Shown here one piece after another: positions 27,880-37,300 of a stretch of DNA of 64,000 nt. The notes below the pieces were generated by a model. The model had not been told where the DNA came from and did no database searches. It saw nothing but the letters and a program-made list of their open reading frames with translations. Position 1 is the stretch's first letter, and every line of letters begins with the position of its first letter. A program made the position numbers and the translations under genes. Location of the stretch: contig JACJYI010000004.1 in the NCBI GenBank assembly GCA_020636225.1, positions 62,001 through 126,000 of the forward strand, read 5' to 3'. Source of the stretch: Lewinellaceae bacterium. GTDB taxonomy: Bacteria; Bacteroidota; Bacteroidia; Chitinophagales; Saprospiraceae.

Positions 27880-28980
27880 TTACTTGCCCAAGTAATAATT
27901 CAAATCGGATAGAACATCACCCAAAACAGCTTCAGCTCCTAATTCATATTCATCAAAAATCGGATGCGCCAGCACCAGGTCACCATCCGAATAATGAATG
28001 GCCTGATACCAGACATTCGCCAATTCATACATCAACATATGATGTCCTTCATATCTCTGCTCCGCTATCACAACAGCGTGATCAAGTGCCTTTAATCTGT
28101 TATAAGCTGGTTGCCCATACTCTATGATCAAGTCGTAGTTCACCTGGCCAGCCCCATCAACCATTCTTGACCCTGGCACTTTCTTCGTGCCACTCGGTCG
28201 ACCTGAAATCCTTGAAAATGCCTGCTCATAGTGTTTCTCCCAATTTGATTGTGGGTACTCATGGGCATCAGCACACTGAAAAGAAAAAACCGGAAACACT
28301 TCATCATCGCATTGCCATCTGGCTGAATGCGTAGGTAACCACCGAAGTCCTATTTCGGCTGCCAACCTGATGAATTCCAGAAATCCTTCTGCACCTGAAA
28401 TCCGCAGTGCTACGACCACCAGGCCACCTTGCCTGGTGTTCCGATACATTGACTCCAACAACTCGAAGAAACCGGATTGAGGGGCCCCCAATATAGATAA
28501 ACTCAGATCCGCCGCCTCCTCCAGATTTACATCCCTGTAGGGAGAACAAAATACCAGCAATTCGGGATCTACGGGCTGCCAGGTCGCGTTTTGATCAATG
28601 ACAATTCCCTGACCCTTGAAACCCCAAATCTTCTTTAACAGATAAAACACCCAACCATTTGATCCTCCAAAATCTGCAATCCATTTTGCCTGTAGAATCT
28701 CATCCTCGGATAGCGTCATCATCCCCTCCAGCAACCGCAAACTTTTAAGAATCTGACTGCTGTAATAAATGCGTAACATCTGCTCATCTGTGCCTATCTC
28801 TTTCAATAGGTTATCCTCAAAATTATCCGGATATTTATCCAGTCGCTTTCGCCTGGCCCAATGTTCCTTAAACTTCGCCTCCCCCAGGTAATTCTTCAAA
28901 CGGTCTCGGAATGCCTGTCCATCCTGCAATTCTGGCTCATATCCGCATTCCCTCAAGTATTTAATCCAGCTGGCATTCAT
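27880..28980 (-). CDS. Putative SAM-dependent methyltransferase
   Basis: The ATG at 28978-28980 (MNASWIKYLREC) is preferred; the frame could start from a TTG at 29040, but that would overlap the neighbouring gene. The 366-residue protein carries a Rossmann-like glycine-rich motif, WIADFGGSNGWVFYLLKK (about residue 100), followed by GIVIDQN (acidic end of strand 2) and LLVFCSPYRD, consistent with a class I methyltransferase. The substrate is unknown; there is no NPPY/DPPY motif, so it is probably not a DNA-adenine enzyme. A Tyr-rich helical domain follows. It sits 37 bp after the next gene upstream. Confidence 0.55.
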   Translation of the reverse strand: MNASWIKYLRECGYEPELQDGQAFRDRLKNYLGEAKFKEHWARRKRLDKYPDNFEDNLLKEIGTDEQMLRIYYSSQILKSLRLLEGMMTLSEDEILQAKWIADFGGSNGWVFYLLKKIWGFKGQGIVIDQNATWQPVDPELLVFCSPYRDVNLEEAADLSLSILGAPQSGFFELLESMYRNTRQGGLVVVALRISGAEGFLEFIRLAAEIGLRWLPTHSARWQCDDEVFPVFSFQCADAHEYPQSNWEKHYEQAFSRISGRPSGTKKVPGSRMVDGAGQVNYDLIIEYGQPAYNRLKALDHAVVIAEQRYEGHHMLMYELANVWYQAIHYSDGDLVLAHPIFDEYELGAEAVLGDVLSDLNYYLGK

Positions 28981-29017
28981 ATGAATAATATTAATTTTAA
29001 CAAGTAACTTGTGATAA

Positions 29018-29596
29018 TCAATAATGGGGATGACCAGCAATAATTTCGTTGATCCATTTACTATTATTTTTCACGTACTGATCTCCATAAATTGGTAAAT
29101 AATCTGCCAATTTTTTATACTGATGAAGGTTCAGAACTGACCCGGCAACCAAATTGCCAAAACCCAGACATTTTGCAATGCTCCTAGTGGATGTCTCGCC
29201 ATACTTAACGACCAAAAGAAAATCACGCAATCGAACTGCGCCATCCTCCTTTGAGCTGGCATACCACTTTTCAATTTCACGCTGTACGCTCTTACGTCGT
29301 TTTCGCACGCTATCATCCAAACTACTCCAATCAATCTGGGGAAGACGTCGAAGTGAAGACTTGGCTGGTGATTTTAAATCCTCATCAGAGGCCAAGAGCA
29401 CAGGTTTTAGTTCCTTCAGATGAGCCTTTGACAAAGATGATCCATCGTGAAAAGACACCCCTGGAAACTTCTTCGTTAAGGCAACTAATAAACGTGTAGT
29501 TTCGACATTAAAGGCATTACCCAAAAATCTAACTGTACCTATCTCATATCGAGAAAGATTCATCAATCGATCATATTCTGCCTTACGTTTATTCAT
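29018..29596 (-). CDS. Hypothetical protein, 192 aa
   Basis: A basic, helical protein from a clear ATG at 29594-29596. I do not recognise it. The segment STRSIAKCLGFGNLVAGSVL could be a helix-turn-helix-like unit, and the region LRRLPQIDWSSLDDSVRKRRKS is strongly basic, so DNA or RNA binding is possible. No signal peptide. It is probably co-transcribed with the methyltransferase-like gene. Confidence 0.5.
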   Translation of the reverse strand: MNKRKAEYDRLMNLSRYEIGTVRFLGNAFNVETTRLLVALTKKFPGVSFHDGSSLSKAHLKELKPVLLASDEDLKSPAKSSLRRLPQIDWSSLDDSVRKRRKSVQREIEKWYASSKEDGAVRLRDFLLVVKYGETSTRSIAKCLGFGNLVAGSVLNLHQYKKLADYLPIYGDQYVKNNSKWINEIIAGHPHY

Positions 29597-29684
29597 TGTT
29601 CAATATTAGGACTCTGTATCTCTATAGCCTCACTTCTTTGGTAAGAATTAAATTCTGAACAACAATCAACTTCTGGAAATTACA

Positions 29685-30062
29685 TTATTCAAAAAATACT
29701 TTTCCCTTAGAATAACCGTAATTCCCTTCAACCTTTAGTATAGCATCTTCATATGTGGCGTACTCGTAACAGTATCTTGTCTCTATGAATAACTTTGTAC
29801 CTTCCACCTTATATAAATTACTACCCTTTCGTGTCACCTCAACCTTGTAATTACCAACATCAATTTTGGTCGGAATCAGAATCAATTCCGCATCAACCAG
29901 ATCGTCCCTACTGGTTAATACTTTGACCCCTCTATCCGCTTCAACGCCTTCATAGTAATTCATCACATCGCACTCGCCACCTGAACGCGGCATGATCGAC
30001 AGATTGGATGGAACAGAAGTCATGATCAGACATACTGGTAAAAGAAGTGATATGAATTCCAT
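29685..30062 (-). CDS. Small exported hypothetical protein
   Basis: The ATG at 30060-30062 gives a proper signal peptide (MEFISLLLPVCLIMTSVP); the frame is open 12 codons further upstream. The mature protein of about 105 residues is beta-rich (YKVEVTRKGSNLYKVEGTKL) and ends KGKVFFE. No family is recognised. It is in the same direction as, and 88 bp from, the 192-aa gene. The following 308 bp upstream (30063-30370) contain no supported gene. Confidence 0.5.
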   Translation of the reverse strand: MEFISLLLPVCLIMTSVPSNLSIMPRSGGECDVMNYYEGVEADRGVKVLTSRDDLVDAELILIPTKIDVGNYKVEVTRKGSNLYKVEGTKLFIETRYCYEYATYEDAILKVEGNYGYSKGKVFFE

Positions 30063-30370
30063 TTTTAACAGGTTTGCAAACTGTAAATAAGAGGGCACCG
30101 AATCAGAAATCTATCATTTCGACTAAACATCACGTTGCACTACCATCATCCTCTTTTAAATCTATACGCTCTACACAGCATCTGAAATTAAAATTTCTTA
30201 ATATCTCAGATAATAAATGTCACACTCGATCATCCAAGAGGCATCTGCAATAGGTAGAACTACTAGATTCTTCCTAACTACCCCACATTCATCTCTTCAT
30301 CTTATAACGCCTCTTGCTTCCAAAGAAGCATCTTTCGCATTTCGTGTATAAGATACGTAGATCATCCACT
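30063..30370. other. Intergenic stretch of ~308 bp, nothing recognised
   Basis: This AT-rich stretch lies between the exported protein gene and the stop of the GmrSD-like gene. I see no ORF, hairpin with T-run or RNA gene in it. It marks an abrupt composition change: the gene to the right is much more GC-rich than those to the left. Confidence 0.4.
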
Positions 30371-32308
30371 TTAATTGGCAGTCACCCCGCTGCTCTTCAT
30401 CACCTCCCCCATTGATATTCGCCACCTTTCCAGCGCAAACCGGATCATCCGCTCCTCCCGCAGATCGCAGACCACCCGGGGCAGATCGGGATACCGGTCC
30501 GGTGGGATGCCCTGGTCCTGCAATCGCTGCCGAGCCTTGGCCAGGATCCCGGTCAATTCATCGACCTGGGCCAGACGATAAGGAGCAGGCAGGGCTGCAT
30601 TGGCCTCCTGCAGCACCTGGATGTAGTCGGGCAGGCCGACAGCAGGATGCCGGTCGTCCATGGTCAGGTCACGAAGGAAGAAATTGCCCAGTCGGTTCTT
30701 TTCATGGGGATTATAGCCGAAGGTATCCGCCTGATCCTCCCAACGCCACAAGTCACTCCACACCACCTTGCCCGGCGGACGTGTGTCCAGATCCTCCCGT
30801 CCGGCATGATGATCGTGCAGGTGGAAGGACCGACCTTCCGGGGCGCGCAGATCGTGCTCATAGGCCGCCAGAAACCAGGCCAGTCCACCGTGGGGCCATC
30901 GGGTAAACTGAAAATCTTCCTCCGGCCGCAATTGCAATGCCGCCCTGACCTGCTCATCATGGCCATGACGGTCCATTTCCCTGACCAGATCCTGGCGGAT
31001 CCAGTCCAGGATATCCCCGTCAAAGGGATCGTCACTGTCCTCTGTAAACAGGGATGGTTCCCCGTCGTCGACATGGTGGAACAGTGTATGACCCAGTTGC
31101 GCATAGTACCATTCCGGGCTCCGAGTTCGGCTCCTACCCTGGGGAAGGATAGCCATACGGACATGCACCGCCTCCAGGCATACCAGCAGATCGATCGCCC
31201 GACGAGTCTCATTCCGGTCAGCCGCTTTCCGTTGAACCAGCCGGTGCAGGATGGCGAACAGCAGGGGCCACAGGATGACCGAATTGGGCAGATCAGCCAG
31301 ACGCCGTAACACATCGTTCAATGCCTCCAGATCACTGGGGGATAGATGTGAAAACCCGGTTGCCAGCCCATGGGGTGCCCGGTAGATCCAGGGCAAATAC
31401 CCGGCAAAGGACCGGAGCAGGTCCACGAATTCCATGATCTCTTCCAGATCGTATGCCTGCAATGCCGTCCAGTCAATGCTCGTCCGGTAGCGTTCCAGAA
31501 GAACCGATATGGCCGAAGCGGCCTGCACGGCTCCGCCTTCATAGTACACCTGGTAAGCAGCCCGAAACAGATGATCCTCGTCGTCCGGGCCGGTCAGACC
31601 GGCCCGTCCCAGGGATTGCCGGATCGTGGTGCCTGCTTCGTCGATCAGGAGGGCCTGATCGGTATGACCCTCGGTGCGAACGAGGTCTGCAAAATGTGTC
31701 AGGATGCACTGGAGCACAGACGGAGTTTGTCCGGTCAAGCCAGAAGCTGAACAGGCATGGATCATCTGATCATCAGGCCGGATCACGATACTGAACCGAC
31801 ACTGTTGATCCAGCGTGACCCGGATCGTTTCCCTGTTCTTGGCCGACTGCCGGTCCAGCCAGGCCCGGAAGTACTCGAACGCATGGGTCAGGAGGATCTG
31901 GCTGCGCGTCCTGTCCGTTGCTTCAGGTGGATCCTGCCTGAAGAGGCTGACCATGTACGCATGGTCTACCCCCCAATCCATGCCTGCCCACCACTGAGGT
32001 TTCAGGGCACGGTATTCCGGTACATGGTACGGTTCCGTCAAATGCCACAGGATGGCCAGGGTAGCGATTCGCTGGTAGCCATCGACCAGGATCAGATACC
32101 CGTCTTCCGACAACGTTTCCTGCAAGGTCAGCGTCCCCAGATCCAGCCCCCTGTCGGACCTTGCTGCCCGAACCAGGTCATTCAGAACGATCGACCATTG
32201 ACGTTTGTCCCAGGAATAGGGGCGGTGACTGCGGGGAATACGGATGCGGGTGGCAGCGATCAGTTCCGGGAAAGTGGAACAACCGGTGGTCGGCAAAGCT
32301 GTGTTCAT
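30371..32308 (-). CDS. GmrSD-like DUF262 (and degenerate DUF1524) protein
   Basis: The ATG at 32306-32308 (MNTALPTTGCS) is preferred to an upstream TTG. Residues ~15-75 match the DUF262 ParB-like NTPase pattern: IPRSHRPYSWDKRQW, then LGTLTL, and LVDGYQRIATLAILW. In the family the signature is DGQQR; here it is DGYQR, and QRxYxW is HRPYSW. The C-terminus has NRLGNFFLRDLTM, like the DUF1524 GNLTLL element, and HLHDHH where the HNH His would be expected. DUF262-DUF1524 proteins (GmrSD, SspE, BrxU) are nucleases that attack modified phage DNA. Loss of signature residues suggests altered or lost activity. It is markedly GC-rich compared with the island to its left. Confidence 0.7.
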   Translation of the reverse strand: MNTALPTTGCSTFPELIAATRIRIPRSHRPYSWDKRQWSIVLNDLVRAARSDRGLDLGTLTLQETLSEDGYLILVDGYQRIATLAILWHLTEPYHVPEYRALKPQWWAGMDWGVDHAYMVSLFRQDPPEATDRTRSQILLTHAFEYFRAWLDRQSAKNRETIRVTLDQQCRFSIVIRPDDQMIHACSASGLTGQTPSVLQCILTHFADLVRTEGHTDQALLIDEAGTTIRQSLGRAGLTGPDDEDHLFRAAYQVYYEGGAVQAASAISVLLERYRTSIDWTALQAYDLEEIMEFVDLLRSFAGYLPWIYRAPHGLATGFSHLSPSDLEALNDVLRRLADLPNSVILWPLLFAILHRLVQRKAADRNETRRAIDLLVCLEAVHVRMAILPQGRSRTRSPEWYYAQLGHTLFHHVDDGEPSLFTEDSDDPFDGDILDWIRQDLVREMDRHGHDEQVRAALQLRPEEDFQFTRWPHGGLAWFLAAYEHDLRAPEGRSFHLHDHHAGREDLDTRPPGKVVWSDLWRWEDQADTFGYNPHEKNRLGNFFLRDLTMDDRHPAVGLPDYIQVLQEANAALPAPYRLAQVDELTGILAKARQRLQDQGIPPDRYPDLPRVVCDLREERMIRFALERWRISMGEVMKSSGVTAN

Positions 32309-32417
32309 GGGCGTAATGTTCAAATCAAGCCCAAAAGCTAGCGGGGTGGAGTGCAGTGGAAGTGCATGGCAGCGTACCCAGTGTGTTTTCCCACTGATTG
32401 CTGACCTTCATTACAGC

Positions 32418-33146
32418 CTAAATCGTCCGAAAGATCTGATCGCGTTGGAGAGCAGCGATAAAAAACTGCTTTCCGGTGAGTGGTTTGCCAGGCTCGATGG
32501 AATAAGCCGGACTGGTTCGATTCCACCACGACGAAGCCGGATGAGGGAAGACCCGGACCTGTGCCTGGTCGAGTCGGTCTCTGTCCTCATTCATATACAT
32601 AAAGGATCGCCAGGCCAACTTGCTCACGAAGTAGAGGTAATCCACTTCCAGGATCTGTGCTAAAGATCGAAATGTATCATAAGAGACCTTCGAATCCTTG
32701 CCTGTAACCTGCAAGCTGACACCGGTACGGGCAGGCCGAAGAAAGTAATTGGCATAGGCCACGTAGTTGAACATATTGGATGTATCAGAAGGCTTGAATC
32801 CTGATTCCTTTATCGCGTATTCGATGTTTCTATAAATCGAATAAGCCCTTGAGGTATACTTTTGGTTTTCACCAGAGCCGGCATTCTCCCGCGTATTCAG
32901 CCACTTCTTTTGGGTTGTGTCCAGGAGATTCTCATTCGCCTGATACCAGGATTCATCATGATGGTGAATGGTGATCTCCCTTCCGCTTTCATCCAAGTGG
33001 GGCAAATAATGGCTTTCGCCGATCAACAGCAATCGCTTGCCAAAATGGCCAAACTCCGGCCCGATCAGTGGGAGGAGTTGAGGATAATGGCGATAGAGGG
33101 GGACCGAGGAAACCAATTCACGATCAAATTGGGTAGTAAAGTTCAC
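32418..33146 (-). CDS. Second glycosylase-superfamily-like protein, GTG start
   Basis: The start is a GTG at 33144-33146 (V/MNFTTQFDREL); the frame is open further upstream but without ATG. The 242-residue protein has LLLIGESHYL (first motif), NYVAYANYFLRPA in the middle, a strand-helix block VDYLYFVSKLAWRSF, and late VFPHPASSWW, again the order expected for the uracil-DNA-glycosylase fold. It is clearly distinct from the protein at 26891. The G-E-S-H motif lacks the canonical catalytic residues. It probably belongs with the GmrSD-like gene 109 bp downstream. Confidence 0.5.
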   Translation of the reverse strand: MNFTTQFDRELVSSVPLYRHYPQLLPLIGPEFGHFGKRLLLIGESHYLPHLDESGREITIHHHDESWYQANENLLDTTQKKWLNTRENAGSGENQKYTSRAYSIYRNIEYAIKESGFKPSDTSNMFNYVAYANYFLRPARTGVSLQVTGKDSKVSYDTFRSLAQILEVDYLYFVSKLAWRSFMYMNEDRDRLDQAQVRVFPHPASSWWNRTSPAYSIEPGKPLTGKQFFIAALQRDQIFRTI

Positions 33147-33298
33147 AAGTAATATGGTGTTATCCTGATTAATGAAGATGATTTTCAGATCACGGATTGA
33201 CGCCAGAGTGCCCTAAAATGGAAATTTAAATGTTCAGATGAGGCCCTCTGGAAACATGCCGTTAGTCTCTGTCTGGAATGCTCGACAATCTCCCAGGA

Positions 33299-33631
33299 CT
33301 ACACCAGCATATCTTCTTCTTCATTCCCGTGTCCCTTCGGATTCATCCCATATTTGTTGGGACCAAAATCGCCTTCGGCAAAGATCATCCAAAGGATGTA
33401 AAAAGGAATGATCTGATACTAACCGCTGTTGCCCAGATCATGGCATCGTTTGGCCCCTTGCGCCCACAAGAACCAAAGCACTGGGATGTAAAAAATCACA
33501 AACACGGAAGCTCCTGCACCTGCTTCAGCGGCGACTCGTAAAATAAATGCAGGAAAAAAGTAAATGATCAAACTCAGACCATACTCCGTTCTCCGAATCC
33601 GACCCTCAAATGAAAATGGTTTTTTAAACAT
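33299..33631 (-). pseudogene. DUF805 membrane protein with an internal TAG stop
   Basis: The frame begins MFKKPFSFEGRIRRTEYGLS, the standard start of DUF805 (YhaH-like) inner-membrane proteins, with two hydrophobic segments and the signature KRCHDLGNSG. There it meets TAG at 33419-33421. Directly after it the same frame continues YQIIPFYILWMIFAEGD, then GPNKYGMNPKG and stops at 33299. The family has Trp at this place, so TGG has become TAG. The complete form would be 110 residues. Either a nonsense mutation, a sequencing error or stop read-through explains it. Confidence 0.85.
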
Positions 33632-33665
33632 GATATCTTGAACTTAAGTAAATGAAATATTAACA

Positions 33666-34304
33666 TCACTTCCCGATCCGTTTGACTGATCGCTCGAATC
33701 GCTTAGCCGTCTTCTTGAAATTCTTATCCGACCAATCGGATTCAAATCCATTATAATATACACGAATATATCCCTTGCCTGTCCATCCTTCAAAAAACGT
33801 GAAGGTCAGATCCTGATACCGATAGATCGCATAATCATAATTATCTTTCATGATCTGATCCTTCCTATTTAGAATATCGCTCAAACCTGAAATAATGATG
33901 GCTACATCATCCTCAGACAGGTTCCTAAATGTTCGCCAATTGGCTGATTGCGAATAATCCTCTGGATTGGCATATTCACCAAAAAAAGCGAAGACCAAGC
34001 CCGTTCTATCCAATTCCCGGCAATGATAGAACAGGGTGGTCAATTCGCCATGGTTGTCTGCTACAAGCAGATCCAACTCCAGGGAATACATTTGCCGATC
34101 AGGGATCTCCAAAACGCCTGTACTCATATATCGCAATGTAACTTTCTCAGCAAATTCCTTGCTGTATTCCTTGACTACAAATCGTTCAAGACTGAGTGGA
34201 TTCATTCGGGAAACATCCACTTGTCCAAAAACGGAAGATGCCCAGACCAGGCATGGTATTATTGTCACCCATTTTAGCATTGCGCCATTCTTGAATGTAT
34301 TCAT
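33666..34304 (-). CDS. Secreted hypothetical protein downstream of the PKD gene
   Basis: The frame is open to 34430, overlapping the large PKD gene, but the ATG at 34302-34304 gives a clear signal peptide (MNTFKNGAMLKWVTIIPC to VFGQ) and lies 10 bp after the PKD gene's stop, so it is the chosen start. The 212-residue protein is beta-rich (YSLELDLLVADNHGE; YRYQDLTFTFFEGW) with a basic C-terminus (KKTAKRFERSVKRIGK). I do not recognise the family. Position suggests it is the last gene of the type IX secretion unit. Confidence 0.6.
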   Translation of the reverse strand: MNTFKNGAMLKWVTIIPCLVWASSVFGQVDVSRMNPLSLERFVVKEYSKEFAEKVTLRYMSTGVLEIPDRQMYSLELDLLVADNHGELTTLFYHCRELDRTGLVFAFFGEYANPEDYSQSANWRTFRNLSEDDVAIIISGLSDILNRKDQIMKDNYDYAIYRYQDLTFTFFEGWTGKGYIRVYYNGFESDWSDKNFKKTAKRFERSVKRIGK

Positions 34305-34314
34305 TGGTTCACGT

Positions 34315-37300
34315 TTATCTGAGTACGGTAACTGTTCCCTTTGCGACACGGATCGTGCCGTCGACAAATCGCATCCGCGCCAACCAGGCATAGGCGCCTT
34401 GCGGGACGATCTCGCCCCGATACGAACCATCCCAAAAGCCGGAAGGACGGTGATCCACTAATTCAGTCGAATGCCACACCAGCTCACCCCATGGGGAATA
34501 AACGGCAATGTCATATTCCTGGATACCAATACCTACCGGACGGAACACGCGGATGTCTCCTTGCCCATAACCTGGTGTCATAGCATTGGGTGCATAAAAG
34601 GTAGTGATCCATTCAGGGTCAATATCCTGAAGGGACGTGTCTATGCAGGTGTATAGCCCTCCGTTATCCTGAAATGCCTGAAGCATGACCTGGATCGACC
34701 GATTGATATTGTATTCATGGAAAACATCTACGGTTGTGGTCTGCGTACCGTCACCCAAGTCCCATAGATAGCGGTCGGCTTGTTCAGATTCATTCAGGAA
34801 TATGACATCTCCAAGAATATTCTCATCCTCATCAGCCTGCCAACTGAAACCGGCTATTGGCGTCTGAAATACCCGGATGATGTCAACCAGGTCAAGTGTA
34901 TCCCTGCACAGGTCATTATAAATGGCTATCAGGCGGATACTGAATACTCCGGTGTCTGAAAGAATGATCCATGGCTCCACCTCATCAGATATGACATCCG
35001 GATCAATAACCCATTGGTAGGACAAAGCTTGTGTTGATTGATTGATCAACGGAATATGCAGCGGCTGGCAACCGATCGATACGGGCAATTCTACATCAGC
35101 TATTGGCTGCCCGTAAACATCGATCCATTTCAATACAGTATCCCGGCATCCGAAGATATTCGATTCGATCAGACTGACAGGGAAAAGACCAATTTCCGAA
35201 TAGACATTGATCGGATCGCTGATATCCGCTCCATTCCCATTTCCGAATGACCAGTCATGGTCCATGCTATTCTTGGACAGGTTTGTGAAGTTAACAGTCA
35301 ACGGCACCCCGCATAGATGGGAGCGCGTATAGGTAAAGTCCGCTACCGGGGTCGGAAAAACCTGCACTGGCCATCTGGTGGTGTCAGGTGGACATCCATT
35401 GGATGAGTAGGCGATAAGTTGTGCAATGAAATTGCCCGGCACCATATACAAATGGCTCGGCGACATATCCGTAGATGTGGTCTGGTCTCCAAGATCCCAC
35501 AGGAACTGATCACTGTTCAAGCTTGTATTCGTAAAGATGACATGCAGGTCCTCGCACCCGGTATTGACTGACGGATTACCATCAGCAACGGGTGATGGAA
35601 GGACGATCACTGTTTTACTCAGGGTGTCCCTGCACTGAAATGAATTTTGCACCTCCAGCTGAACAGTGAAGGGACCAGGGTCTTGAGGCACAACCTCCGG
35701 CTCTGCAACGGTTGAAAGCACACCTCCGATATTCCAGCTGAAGGATACGGCATCTACAGAATTGTTGACCAGATGTAGTGTATCATATCCATGGCAGAGT
35801 TGTTCGGGCGACAATTCAAAATTGGCGACAGGATCGGGATGGACCAGTATTGTACCCGTAGCCGTATCCGAAAAACATCCATAGGCATCATAAGCCGCCA
35901 GAGAAACCTGATACTGACCAGGCAGAATAAAGCTGTGTATCGGATTGAGATCAAAACTGGATGATGATCCATCATCAAAAGACCAGATGAATAAAAGTGA
36001 ATCTGTACCGAGGCTGCTATTCTGGAAATTGATCTTCAATGGCGAACACCCCTGGAAGACGCCAGGTGAGAACTCGGCAACCGGACGACCGATCACCAGT
36101 ACTTCACTTTGAAAAGTAGCAGGGCAGTTATTCAGAAGTGAGTATGCAGTAAGATTGACCGGATAGACGCCCGATTGGGCATACAAATGGTTTGGTGAAA
36201 TATCTGTACTTACCTGACCGTCACCAAATTCCCAGAAATAACCCGTAGTATTTACTGACTCATCGGTAAACTGGATAGGGCTGTCCTCACATACATAGGG
36301 TGGATGGATGAATGAAACTACGGGAGCCGGCAAGACCCTAAACCATGCCGTATCGGTATCCGTTCCGCACCGTGAAGCATAGAGGATGAGCTGGTACAAA
36401 CCTTCTCCGGAAACCTGGAATTCAGGATGTGGTTCATTGCTCGATTGCAGCGTTTGACCGGATTCATTCCGCAGCACCCAGCTGACCATTGAACCGGGGG
36501 TACTATAATTCTTCGGCATAATGGTAAAGGGTTCACATCCTTCCAATGTGTCCAGTTCAATGAACGCATTTACATTCGGAGGATAAACCGTAATGTCTTT
36601 TGTGAGCGTATCCGCTCCGCACATATTTGTAGAGATCAGGGTCACGAAATAAACTGAAACCAGCGTATCGGTTGTCGTGTAATACTGGGAGGGTGGGACT
36701 TCATTTGAAGAAATCTGGCCGTTGCCAAGATCCCATGAAAATGTTTCAGGATTACCAAGCGTGACATTGGCAAAATCAATCAACAGAGGAGAGCAACCTT
36801 CATCGACATTCAATCCAAAATCAACCACAGGATATGGATGAACCAGGACCTGTTTCTCATCAACCCGGGTACCACATACGTTGGTTACTTCCAGGCGAAT
36901 GGTCATCAGTGTATCTGAAATGATATGATCGATCAGAAAATTGCCCGGATCACTACCAGAAATCGAATCCTCCTGTATTAACCACAGTTGGGATATCTGG
37001 TACCCACTGCTCATGTTGTTGACCTGTACAGGAAAAGGCGCACAGCCTTCATCCACCAAAACGGAAAAACTGGCGATTGGCGGAGTGGTTACAAATATGT
37101 CTTGTGTTACCGTATCCCGACATCCCAGGGAGGATGTGGCGATATAGGTCAGTGTGTACGTACCCGGTTGGGTATAGCTGTGGTCAGGACCTGAAAGGTT
37201 GGAAGTGGCGTTGTCACCAAAATCCCAAAAATGACTGGATGCATTGGTGGTATTATTCTGAACGGAAAACACCTCCCCGATACAGGGTAAACCTGAGAAT

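Noticed and set aside
31757..32341. Rightward 194-codon frame opposite the GmrSD-like gene
   Set aside because: Antisense to the conserved DUF262 region; GC-rich shadow.
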